Shown in pieces: positions 53,122 through 60,716 of a stretch of 64,000 bases of DNA. The notes beneath the pieces are model-generated. The model was not told the origin of the DNA. It saw only the letters and a program-made list of their open reading frames with translations, and ran no database searches. Origin of the DNA: Bacteroidales bacterium (lineage in GTDB: Bacteria; Bacteroidota; Bacteroidia; Bacteroidales; P3); contig JAGCYV010000043.1 of NCBI GenBank assembly GCA_017960605.1, positions 1 through 64,000 of the forward strand, read 5' to 3'. The translations under genes and the position numbers were made by a program. Each line of letters starts with the position of its first letter. Position 1 is the stretch's first letter.

Positions 53122-54594
53122 TTATCTCGAATAGTTCGGTGCTTCGCGGGTGATGGCGATGTCGTGCGGATGGCTCTCCGTGCGGCCTGCGGCGGTGATG
53201 CGGATGAACTTGGCCTTTTGCAGGTCCTCGATGGTGCGGCTGCCAGTATAGCCCATGCCGGCCTTCAGGCCGCCCACCATCTGGTAGAGTATCTCGCCGA
53301 GGGTTCCTTTGTAGGGCACGCGTCCCACCACGCCTTCGGGCACGAGCTTCTTGGCGTCGGTCTCCTTGTCCTGGAAGTAGCGGTCCTTGCTGCCAGCCTG
53401 CATGGCTTCGAGCGAACCCATGCCGCGATAGCTCTTGAATTTGCGGCCTTCGTAGATGATGGTCTCTCCCGGAGCCTCGTCGGTACCGGCCACCAGGCTG
53501 CCCACCATCACGGTGCTGGCGCCTGCGGCGATGGCTTTGACGATGTCGCCGCTGTAGCGGATGCCGCCGTCGGCGATGACGGGCACGTCGTAACCCTTCT
53601 GCTTCAGGGCACCGCACACCTCGCACACGGCGGTCAATTGTGGCACGCCGATGCCGGCAATGATGCGGGTCGAGCAGATGCTTCCAGGTCCGATGCCCAC
53701 CTTGATGGCGTCGGCACCGGCTTCGGCGAGCATGATGGCTGCCTCGCCGGTGGCGATGTTGCCCACCACCACGTCGATGTCGGGATATTTGGCCTTCACA
53801 GCCTTGAGGGCTTTCACCACGTTGGCGCTATGGCCGTGGGCGGTGTCGATGACCAGCGCGTCGGCTCCGGCTTTCACCAGAGCATCCACACGGTCCATCA
53901 TGTCGGGTGTGATACCCACGCCGGCGGCCACACGCAGACGGCCGTCCTTGTCCTTGCAGGCCATCGGGCGCTCCTTGGTCTTCATGATGTCGCGATAGGT
54001 GATCAGACCCATGAACTGGCCCTGCTCGTTGACCACGGGGAGTTTCTCTATCTTGTGCTGTTGCAGTATATCGGTGGCTTCGGCGAAGGTGGTGCCCACG
54101 TGGGTGGTGATGAGTTTGGTAATCATGATTTCGCTCAGCGGGCGCTCCATGTCGCGCTCGAAACGCAGGTCGCGGTTGGTCACCATGCCAATCAGCATGC
54201 GGTTCTCATCGACGATGGGGATGCCGCCGATGCCGTATTCCTCCATCAGGCGCAGGGCGTCCTTCACCTTGGCTTCCTTGTTGAGGGTCACGGGGTCGAT
54301 AATCATGCCGTTCTCGGCACGTTTCACCTTGCGCACCTCGTTGGCCTGGCGTTCGATGCTCATGTTCTTGTGCAGCACGCCGATACCGCCTTCCTGAGCC
54401 ATGCCGATGGCCATCGCGGCCTCGGTTACCGTGTCCATGGCGGCCGACACGAGAGGCATGTTCAGTGAGATGTGGCGCGAGAAACGGGTTGCCACGCTGA
54501 CTTCGCGGGGGATGATTTCGGAATAGGACGGCACAAGGAGTACGTCGTCGTAAGTGAGGCCTTCGCCGATGAATTTGGTGGTGTCTGTAAACAT
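53122..54594 (-). CDS. guaB: Inosine-5'-monophosphate dehydrogenase
   Basis: GuaB oxidises IMP to XMP with NAD+, the committed step to GMP. The 490-residue enzyme has the start [20 protein letters not shown], two CBS domains (about 95-210), [17 protein letters not shown] with the catalytic Cys, [18 protein letters not shown], and [10 protein letters not shown]. The ATG at 54594 is used because upstream sequence holds the promoter box. First gene of a run with the three folding factors and moxR, an unusual but plausible operon. Confidence 0.96.
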   Translation of the reverse strand: MFTDTTKFIGEGLTYDDVLLVPSYSEIIPREVSVATRFSRHISLNMPLVSAAMDTVTEAAMAIGMAQEGGIGVLHKNMSIERQANEVRKVKRAENGMIIDPVTLNKEAKVKDALRLMEEYGIGGIPIVDENRMLIGMVTNRDLRFERDMERPLSEIMITKLITTHVGTTFAEATDILQQHKIEKLPVVNEQGQFMGLITYRDIMKTKERPMACKDKDGRLRVAAGVGITPDMMDRVDALVKAGADALVIDTAHGHSANVVKALKAVKAKYPDIDVVVGNIATGEAAIMLAEAGADAIKVGIGPGSICSTRIIAGIGVPQLTAVCEVCGALKQKGYDVPVIADGGIRYSGDIVKAIAAGASTVMVGSLVAGTDEAPGETIIYEGRKFKSYRGMGSLEAMQAGSKDRYFQDKETDAKKLVPEGVVGRVPYKGTLGEILYQMVGGLKAGMGYTGSRTIEDLQKAKFIRITAAGRTESHPHDIAITREAPNYSR

Positions 54595-54626
54595 ATTGCG
54601 CAATATTTTGTTTCTAAAATAAAATG

Positions 54627-54634
54627 CAAAGATA
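54627..54634 (-). promoter_or_regulatory. -7 promoter box for guaB
   Basis: TATCTTTG on the minus strand, 32 nt before the guaB ATG at 54594. Confidence 0.65.
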
Positions 54635-54764
54635 CGTCTTTTCCGCGACACCGCAAAATAAAAATTTCTTATTCGTTTGCTGTGTGTTGTTTCTGAGGTG
54701 GTTATCTTTCCTTCAGATGAATGTGCGACATGGGTTTGTGACTTGTTGCTGACTCCCTGCCTCC

Positions 54765-54870
54765 TCCGTTTCATCCCCATAGCCACACCGTCCCTCCTCC
54801 GTTCGTCAACGGAGGTGAGACGGAGGTGAGACGGAGGAGAGACGGAGTTGATACGGAGTTGGTGCCTTGT
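54765..54870. repeat. CTCCGT/CGGAG 11-bp array with hairpin
   Basis: CCTCCGTT (54796-54803) pairs with AACGGAGG (54808-54815) over a 4-nt loop. Words CGGAGGTGAGA, CGGAGGTGAGA, CGGAGGAGAGA, CGGAGTTGATA continue in 11-bp register. Same family as 18421-18520. It lies after the GH2 gene stop and upstream of guaB, both minus-strand. Confidence 0.8.
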
Positions 54871-54893
54871 CAGCGTTGAGTATCAGTAGTTTA

Positions 54894-56930
54894 TCACTGT
54901 TGCTGTTTGCGCATCACTTCGTTAAGGGTCTTAATGCTGATTTTCAGGTCGTTGGTTTTCGCCTTCGGATAGGTAGGAATGAAGGTGGAGGTGATGCTAT
55001 CGCCGGCACGGAGGTCGAAGAAGTTGCGGGAGAAGTGGCCGTCGATGTGCGGGTCGGTGTCAAGATAGACATCGTAGAGGTCGGTCTCGGCTGTCAGAGT
55101 GACCGTCAGTTTCGATTTCTGGATTTTGAGTTTTGAATTGTAGCGGGGTTCGGGATAGGTGCGGTCCTTGGGATAGACGCTGTAGTAGCGCTCCCAGTCT
55201 TTCATATCGAAATTGTCCGAGAAGAGGACCTGTGCACGGTAATGTAGGGCCTTCCAGTTGCCGTAATAATCTATTGATGACCAAGAGGCTACGGGCCAGC
55301 AGTCGTTGAGTTGCCAATAGAGGGTGCCCATGCAATGGGGCTGCTGCTTGATATGCTGGAAGATGCCGTAGCCTGTGCCCCAGGCTTGGAGGAGCTGGCT
55401 GACATAGCAGAAGTCCTCGAGATCGAGTGTCTTGCTATCGACACCGTAGTACTGGCGCATGGCCTTGTCGATAATCTCGCGCCCACGGCCGTGTTTCTGG
55501 TGGCTGCGCAGGGTGGGCGAGTCGATATAGAGCTGTTCCTCGGGGCAGAAGCGGCGGATGGTGCTGAGCATGGGATAGCTCTGGAAACCGTATTCGCTCA
55601 TGAAGCGGCCGGTTTTCTCGGCATATTTCTCAAAAGGCTCCTCGCCCCACCAGACACCCCAGTAGTGGCTGTCGCCGTGAGTGACGCATTCGGGGTGGCC
55701 CCAGCCGTAGAGTGGCGAGGTGGTGATATAGGGACGGTGCAGCGGGTCGCAGTCGCGGACGGCCTGGGCGAGGATGCTAGTTGAACTAGTATTGCTAGTA
55801 GTACTAGAATAGCCGAAGATGGTGTCCATGGCTTTTTCCAGTCGGGCACGCTGCTCTGGTGTCCAGTGATATACGTCCTGCCAGCCCCAATCTTCCCAGC
55901 CGTTCTTTACCTCGTTGTTGCCGCACCAAAGGACGACGCAGGGGTGCCGTGCGATGCGGCGCACGTTCTGATAGGCCTCCTCTTTGATGCTTTCCTGCAT
56001 CTCTGGATTGTCGGGATAGAGCATGGTGCTGAAGTTGAAGTCCATCCAGACCATCAGCCCCAGCGAGTCGCAGAGGTCGAAGAAGTAGTCGTGCTCATAG
56101 ATGCCGCCGCCCCATACGCGCAGCATGTTGAATCCTGCCTCCTTGGCCGAGCAGAGCAGATGGCGGTAGCGAGTTTTGTTCGCGTCGTCGAGTACGGGAA
56201 ACGAGTGCACAGGTATCCAGTTGGCCCCTTTGATGAAGATGGGGTTGCCGTCGCGGTAGAAAGTGAAAGATTGTCCGATGCTGTCGGGTTCCTGTCGGAG
56301 TTCCACTTTCGAGGTAAAAGGAGTACTTGGAGTGTTCTGAGTATTCGGACACTTATTCGTGATATAGACGGGTTTCCAGATGCCGCAAGTGAGCAGCCTC
56401 GGGCCCCAGTCCCAACCCTGCTGGTAAGGCGCTATGCGGGAGAAGGAACGGATGTCGGGGAGGGTGATGCCGTAGTTCCAAAGGGCCATGCTGTCGTTGG
56501 GGGCATAGAAACTCACGTAGATGACAAGGCTGTCGTCCAGCTGGTCGCGGGTGATGAGGCGTCGGTACTGGGTGAACATGTTGTTGTGCTCTTCGCGGTT
56601 GCCGGGGTCGCCTATGGAGATGAGTGAGCTGCCTGCCAACCCATCGAACATCAGCCAGAGGGAGTCTCCGTCGGGCAGTTGGTCGCAGGGTATCACAGTC
56701 CTGTAAGTCCAAACCAAATAGGACACCCATTGCACCGAGTCCTCGTTGGTGGCGTAGTAGGGGTCGGGAATTAGGCCGTTGGCCATTAGATCGGTATGGA
56801 TAAATCCCGGCACTGTGGCGGGATACCAGTGTCCAGAATTGTAGAACTGCCAATCGGTGAGTTCCACACGGTCGGGCTTGGCACAGGCAGCCAGGAGTAA
56901 CGGCAACAGCAGCAGGTACAGTCGTTTCAT
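54894..56930 (-). CDS. Beta-mannosidase-type GH2 lipoprotein lacking a middle Ig-like domain
   Basis: A 678-residue predicted lipoprotein (MKRLYLLLLPLLLAACAK). The N-terminal sugar-binding-like domain (LTDWQFYNSGHWYPATVPGF, GLAGSSLISIG, APYQQGWDWGPRLLTCGIWK) matches GH2 beta-mannosidases. The catalytic barrel begins at IFIKGANWIPVHSFPV and has LRVWGGGIYE, VVLWCGNNEVKNGW with the acid/base Glu, and GRFMSEYGFQSYP with the nucleophile Glu. Typical enzymes have ~850 residues. Here only ~30 residues, coded by a 9-bp array (56298-56352), separate GIWKPVYI from the barrel, so an Ig-like domain seems lost. A second 9-bp array (55768-55812) codes for a Ser/Thr stretch in the barrel. Confidence 0.87.
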   Translation of the reverse strand: MKRLYLLLLPLLLAACAKPDRVELTDWQFYNSGHWYPATVPGFIHTDLMANGLIPDPYYATNEDSVQWVSYLVWTYRTVIPCDQLPDGDSLWLMFDGLAGSSLISIGDPGNREEHNNMFTQYRRLITRDQLDDSLVIYVSFYAPNDSMALWNYGITLPDIRSFSRIAPYQQGWDWGPRLLTCGIWKPVYITNKCPNTQNTPSTPFTSKVELRQEPDSIGQSFTFYRDGNPIFIKGANWIPVHSFPVLDDANKTRYRHLLCSAKEAGFNMLRVWGGGIYEHDYFFDLCDSLGLMVWMDFNFSTMLYPDNPEMQESIKEEAYQNVRRIARHPCVVLWCGNNEVKNGWEDWGWQDVYHWTPEQRARLEKAMDTIFGYSSTTSNTSSTSILAQAVRDCDPLHRPYITTSPLYGWGHPECVTHGDSHYWGVWWGEEPFEKYAEKTGRFMSEYGFQSYPMLSTIRRFCPEEQLYIDSPTLRSHQKHGRGREIIDKAMRQYYGVDSKTLDLEDFCYVSQLLQAWGTGYGIFQHIKQQPHCMGTLYWQLNDCWPVASWSSIDYYGNWKALHYRAQVLFSDNFDMKDWERYYSVYPKDRTYPEPRYNSKLKIQKSKLTVTLTAETDLYDVYLDTDPHIDGHFSRNFFDLRAGDSITSTFIPTYPKAKTNDLKISIKTLNEVMRKQQQ

Positions 56931-56931
56931 G

Positions 56932-57309
56932 TCATTTGGTCTTCAGGAAGGCGAAAAAGACAGCCAACACGATGCAGGCGAAGCTGACGAGGTGGTTCCA
57001 GCGGATGGGCTCGCCTTTGAAGACGGTGGCCACAATGACGGTGAAGACCGTCAGCGAGATGCACTCGGCCAGTATCTTGAGTTGCATCAGCGAGAAGGGA
57101 CCGCCGTTGATTTGTGAGCCGATGCGGTTGGCGGGTATCATGAATGAGTATTCGAAGAAGGCTACACCCCAAGACGAGAGGATGATGAGGATAAGCGGCC
57201 AGCTGGTGTTGATCTTCATCTCGGTGAGCTTGAGGTTACCGTACCAGGCGAAGGTCATGAAGATGTTGCTCACCACGAGCAACAGTATTGTAATTAATCC
57301 TCTTGACAT
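56932..57309 (-). CDS. DUF486 (DMT-type) small membrane protein
   Basis: A 125-residue protein with four predicted membrane helices, half the size of an EamA transporter. The segments FMTFAWYGNLKL, WGVAFFEYSFMIPANRIGSQ and LKILAECISLTVFTVIVATV are typical of DUF486. Function is unestablished. ATG at 57309 fits the first helix; it overlaps the end of cinA by 16 bp, and its stop is 1 bp before the GH2 gene start. Confidence 0.85.
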   Translation of the reverse strand: MSRGLITILLLVVSNIFMTFAWYGNLKLTEMKINTSWPLILIILSSWGVAFFEYSFMIPANRIGSQINGGPFSLMQLKILAECISLTVFTVIVATVFKGEPIRWNHLVSFACIVLAVFFAFLKTK

Positions 57310-58514
57310 ATCAGTTTGATTAACATTGAGTAGGCTTGATTGGTGGTGCGGTCGATGGTCTGTTGGCGACGGTCGCCGTAATGCATCAACTGGGTGACGG
57401 TCTTGTCTTTGGAGCATACGGCCACCCAGACGGTGCCGACGGGCTTGTCGGGAGTGCCGCCGCCAGGTCCGGCGATGCCGGTGGTGGCGATGGCATAGTC
57501 GGCACCGAGGCGCTGACGAACACCCTCCACCATCTCGCGGACGGTCTCTTCGCTCACAGCTCCGTGTTGGGCGAGTGTCTCGTGCTTCACTCCCAGAACA
57601 CTTTCCTTTACCTCGTTGCTGTAGGCTACCACACCGCCGCGGAAGTAGGCCGAGGCACTGGCCTGGGCGGTGAGCAGTCGGGCGATGTTGCCACCGGTGC
57701 AGCTTTCGGCGGTGGTCAGGGTTTTTCCGCGGGCAATGAGCGTCTTGTGCACCAACTCGTCGAGGGTTTCGCAGTCTTCGCCGACGATGTATTTCCCAGC
57801 CAAATCATACAGTCCCTGAAGAGGCAAGTCTGTAGTGTTGTGGGCGGTCAATCTGAGTTTCACCATGCCAGCCACGGGCAGGTAGGCCAACTTGATGTTC
57901 TTGGGCAGGGAGAGTTCCCACGGCTCGATGAGGTCGGAGAGAAAGCTCTCGCCGATACCTTGCACGAGGATGTTCTTGGTGAGGATGACATCGGTGTGGA
58001 AGGTCTCCTGTAGCTTCGGTACCACTCGGTTGCGCATCAACCAGTCCATCTCGAAGGGCACGCCGGGAAGCGATACCAGCACTTTCCCACCATGAGCGAA
58101 CCACATGCAGGGGGCTGTGCCGAGGTCGTTGTTCAGCACCTCGCAGCACTTCGGTACAAGGGCTTGGGCGCGGTTGACGGGCGTGAGGTCGTAGCCACGG
58201 GAGGCAAAGATGCGTTTCACATTGTCTAAGGCCACTGGGCTCTCCTCCAGTTCGCTGCCGAAGTATTCACACAGCAGTTTCTTGGTGATGTCGTCCTTGG
58301 TGGGGCCGAGGCCGCCGGTGACCAGCACCGCGTCGCTTTCGTGCATCGCCTCATCGACGGCGTTCCAGATGTCCTGATAGACATCGCCCACCACTACGGT
58401 GCGGCGCACGTCCATCCCTGCGGCGGTGAGCATGCGGCTCATCGTCGAGGCATTGGTATTGACGACTTGCCCTATCAAGAGCTCATCGCCTATGTTTATT
58501 ATCGTTACTCTCAT
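57294..58514 (-). CDS. cinA: CinA family protein (nicotinamide-nucleotide amidohydrolase / competence-damage protein)
   Basis: The 406-residue protein has the N-terminal MoaB-like domain (MRVTIINIGDELLIGQVVNT, VLVTGGLGPTKDDITKK) and the C-terminal PncC domain (TLTTAESCTGGNIARLL, TTGIAGPGGGTPDKPVGTVW). PncC-type enzymes hydrolyse NMN to NaMN for pyridine-nucleotide recycling; the N-terminal half may be an ADP-ribose pyrophosphatase. ATG at 58514 is preferred over the TTG two codons upstream. It overlaps the folA stop by four bases. Confidence 0.92.
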   Translation of the reverse strand: MRVTIINIGDELLIGQVVNTNASTMSRMLTAAGMDVRRTVVVGDVYQDIWNAVDEAMHESDAVLVTGGLGPTKDDITKKLLCEYFGSELEESPVALDNVKRIFASRGYDLTPVNRAQALVPKCCEVLNNDLGTAPCMWFAHGGKVLVSLPGVPFEMDWLMRNRVVPKLQETFHTDVILTKNILVQGIGESFLSDLIEPWELSLPKNIKLAYLPVAGMVKLRLTAHNTTDLPLQGLYDLAGKYIVGEDCETLDELVHKTLIARGKTLTTAESCTGGNIARLLTAQASASAYFRGGVVAYSNEVKESVLGVKHETLAQHGAVSEETVREMVEGVRQRLGADYAIATTGIAGPGGGTPDKPVGTVWVAVCSKDKTVTQLMHYGDRRQQTIDRTTNQAYSMLIKLICQED

Positions 58515-59035
58515 ATACAAAACTTTCTGTCGTATTCGGCATACGAGAATAACAGGCCGCTTTTCTCGTCGGTCATGAGTTCGGTTTCATTGATTTTGGA
58601 GAACTCCGAGAGGTCGATGACGGGGAAGAAGGTGTCGGCTTCGGGGAATTCCTTGTGCACCCAGGTGATGTAGAGACGGTTCACCCACGGCATGAGCATG
58701 TTATAGATGCTGCCGCCGCCGATGATAAAGACTTCGTCATCGCAGTCGTGCAGCAGATTGAAAAGGTCGTTGATGCTACGCACCACCTCGGCACCCTCAG
58801 GGGTGAAATCCGCACTTTGAGAGAAGACAATGTTACGTCGTCCGACGAGGGGGCGTTTGGGCAGGCTTTCCCAGGTGCGGCGGCCCATCACCACGGGGTG
58901 CCCCATGGTCAAGGCCTTGAAGCGTTTGAGATCACCCGAGAGATGCCACGGCATATCGCCATTGAGGCCGATGGCGCGGTTCTCGGCTTGCGCCACGATG
59001 ATGCTCAGATTAGGTTTATTGTTGGTGTCTATCAT
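58511..59035 (-). CDS. folA: Dihydrofolate reductase
   Basis: A 174-residue DHFR. It shows LSIIVAQAENRAIGLNGDMP, then WHLSGDLKRFKALTMG, HPVVMGRRTWESLPKRPLVG, and VFIIGGGSIYNMLMP, all canonical, with the Asp of GDLKRF as the active-site acid. It recycles dihydrofolate to tetrahydrofolate. The ATG at 59035 follows from homology and overlaps the hydF stop (ATGA). Middle gene of hydF-folA-cinA. Confidence 0.94.
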   Translation of the reverse strand: MIDTNNKPNLSIIVAQAENRAIGLNGDMPWHLSGDLKRFKALTMGHPVVMGRRTWESLPKRPLVGRRNIVFSQSADFTPEGAEVVRSINDLFNLLHDCDDEVFIIGGGSIYNMLMPWVNRLYITWVHKEFPEADTFFPVIDLSEFSKINETELMTDEKSGLLFSYAEYDRKFCI

Positions 59036-60153
59036 TGCTGGAATATCTTGGTTGCACGATTGAAGATGCCGTTGCACCAGGCAAGGGCGAGTCCGTAGTT
59101 GCTCACAGGCACGCCTGCCTCGAGGGCGGGCAGGAGACGGGATTTCACCTGCTGGGCGGTGATGACGCAGCCTCCGCATTGGATGACCAACGCATATTGC
59201 GTCAGATTGGATGGTAGGGGAGACTGACCACCGATAACCTCGCATGCCAACTCCTTGCCGGTGGTTTTCTTCAATGCGGCAGGCAGTTTCACGCGGCCGA
59301 TGTCCTCGCAAGTGACGTTGTGTGTGCAACTTTCAAGCAGCAGCACGCGGTCGCCATCCTTCAGATCGCCAATTTTGCGTGTGCCCTCAAGATACTCTTT
59401 GAAGAGACCTTTCTGACGTGCCAGTACCACGCTGAAACTGGTCAAGGGCACATCTTCGGGGACTATAGCAGCCACCTGTATGAAGGCTTGGCTGTCGGTT
59501 ACCACCAATGCTGGTGGTTCCTTCAGTGCCATCAGTGTGGAAGGAAGTTCTTGGGGTTGGCAGAAGAATGCTTGAGCATGGATGTCCATCAGGTCGCGCA
59601 GCACCTGTACCTGCGGCAGAATCATACGCCCTTCGGGAGCCGATGAATCTATCGGCGTTACCAGCACTACGGTGTCTCCGGGATTGACCACGTCGCCCAG
59701 CAGCGACCGGCCGCGATAGGCGCTCTCGGGCAATGCTTTCTTTATCTGTTCAATCAGTTGCTCCTTGTCGATGGGTCTGGATTTGGTGAGCACTTTGAGC
59801 ATCGGTGTACCGTGTTGGTGGCACCAGTCCTCGACTTTTTGTTCAGGCTCGCCGTAATTGTCTTCGGTGTAGAGCAACAGTGCCAGATCAACCTCGGCGA
59901 GGGCTGCCATGCTTTTCTCCACGCGCTGGTGTCCGAGTTCCCCTTCGTCGTCGATACCGGCGGTGTCTATTAGTACCACAGGTCCGATACCGCCAATCTC
60001 CATGCTTTTTCGCACAGGGTCTGTGGTGGTGCCGGCCGTGTCGCTGACGATGGCGATCTGCTGTCCCGTCAGGAAGTTGATGAGACTGCTTTTGCCTACG
60101 TTACGTCTGCCGAAGAGGCCGATGCGGGGTTTTAGTTCATTCCCTTTTTTCAT
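59032..60153 (-). CDS. hydF: [FeFe]-hydrogenase maturation GTPase HydF
   Basis: HydF is the scaffold on which the diiron cofactor is assembled by HydE and HydG before transfer to the hydrogenase. The 373-residue protein has a GTPase domain (IGLFGRRNVGKSSLINFLTG, DTAGTTTDPV, VLIDTAGIDD), a dimerisation domain, and the C-terminal cluster domain with CTHNVTCEDIGRVKLP and VIQCGGCVI, which hold the HxCx(n)CxxC-type ligands. Its presence implies an [FeFe] hydrogenase in the genome; hydE, hydG and the hydrogenase are not in the window. The -7 box lies only 4 nt from the ATG. Confidence 0.93.
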   Translation of the reverse strand: MKKGNELKPRIGLFGRRNVGKSSLINFLTGQQIAIVSDTAGTTTDPVRKSMEIGGIGPVVLIDTAGIDDEGELGHQRVEKSMAALAEVDLALLLYTEDNYGEPEQKVEDWCHQHGTPMLKVLTKSRPIDKEQLIEQIKKALPESAYRGRSLLGDVVNPGDTVVLVTPIDSSAPEGRMILPQVQVLRDLMDIHAQAFFCQPQELPSTLMALKEPPALVVTDSQAFIQVAAIVPEDVPLTSFSVVLARQKGLFKEYLEGTRKIGDLKDGDRVLLLESCTHNVTCEDIGRVKLPAALKKTTGKELACEVIGGQSPLPSNLTQYALVIQCGGCVITAQQVKSRLLPALEAGVPVSNYGLALAWCNGIFNRATKIFQQ

Positions 60154-60157
60154 GTTG

Positions 60158-60165
60158 CAAAAATA
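60158..60165 (-). promoter_or_regulatory. -7 promoter box for hydF, leaderless-type spacing
   Basis: The minus strand reads TATTTTTGcaacATG: four bases between box and start codon, as at the GH3 and LuxR genes. Confidence 0.6.
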
Positions 60166-60219
60166 CTAATAATATTACACATGCATGAAGAAAGTTATCA
60201 ACCTGTCGTGGAAAAGTCG

Positions 60220-60227
60220 TATCTTTG
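60220..60227 (+). promoter_or_regulatory. -7 promoter box for the 60237 gene
   Basis: TATCTTTG, nine nt before the ATG at 60237. Confidence 0.6.
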
Positions 60228-60236
60228 CTGTCAGTT

Positions 60237-60716
60237 ATGCGAAGGATTGGATTGATAATATGTTTGTTGCTAATGTCTTGCACAATAACGGCGCAGGACA
60301 ACGGGCTCACACTCAGGCCCAACTACCGAAAGATTGCCCGTGTGGTGAAGGCGCCCGACAGCCCCTATTACATGGATTCGCTGGAGGCAAGATTCTGTCG
60401 TTGCGACACCAATATGACGGTTGACCATTTCCGTTGTCTCTATTATGGCGATACGTTGTATGGCATTGTCAACGCTGCATCAAACTATGAGAACAAATGC
60501 CGTCGTTTTGGTCGTATGTCCCGTCAGGCCAATGATGCTTGGTGGCAGTATCAGATGCTACTTACTGCCGTCTGGAGTACTGGGAATGGCACGAAGCGTA
60601 AGCCTCTGCATGTCACCTGTCTTGAGGATGCCACGTATGTGGCTATGGGGTATGATACTCCCCTGTGGTTCAATATTAAGGGAAAGTGTAAGTTCAGCGT
60701 AGCTCCACAACGGTGA
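60237..60716 (+). CDS. Small secreted protein, DUF4919-like
   Basis: A 159-residue exported protein (signal MRRIGLIICLLLMSCTITAQ). The mature part has YYMDSLEARFCRCDTNMTVD then HFRCLYYGD, resembling DUF4919 proteins of Bacteroidota (D..YY..L..R....DT.L....R.LYYG), followed by HVTCLEDATYVAMGYD near the end. It seems shorter than the family norm. Function is unknown. ATG at 60237 is chosen over an upstream TTG inside the promoter box. Its 3' end overlaps the convergent mutS2 by 23 bp. Confidence 0.6.
   Translation: MRRIGLIICLLLMSCTITAQDNGLTLRPNYRKIARVVKAPDSPYYMDSLEARFCRCDTNMTVDHFRCLYYGDTLYGIVNAASNYENKCRRFGRMSRQANDAWWQYQMLLTAVWSTGNGTKRKPLHVTCLEDATYVAMGYDTPLWFNIKGKCKFSVAPQR

Noticed and set aside
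54594..54786. Longer N-terminus for guaB
   Set aside because: The extension runs through the promoter box at 54627-54634 and has no similarity to GuaB; the ATG at 54594 gives the canonical start.
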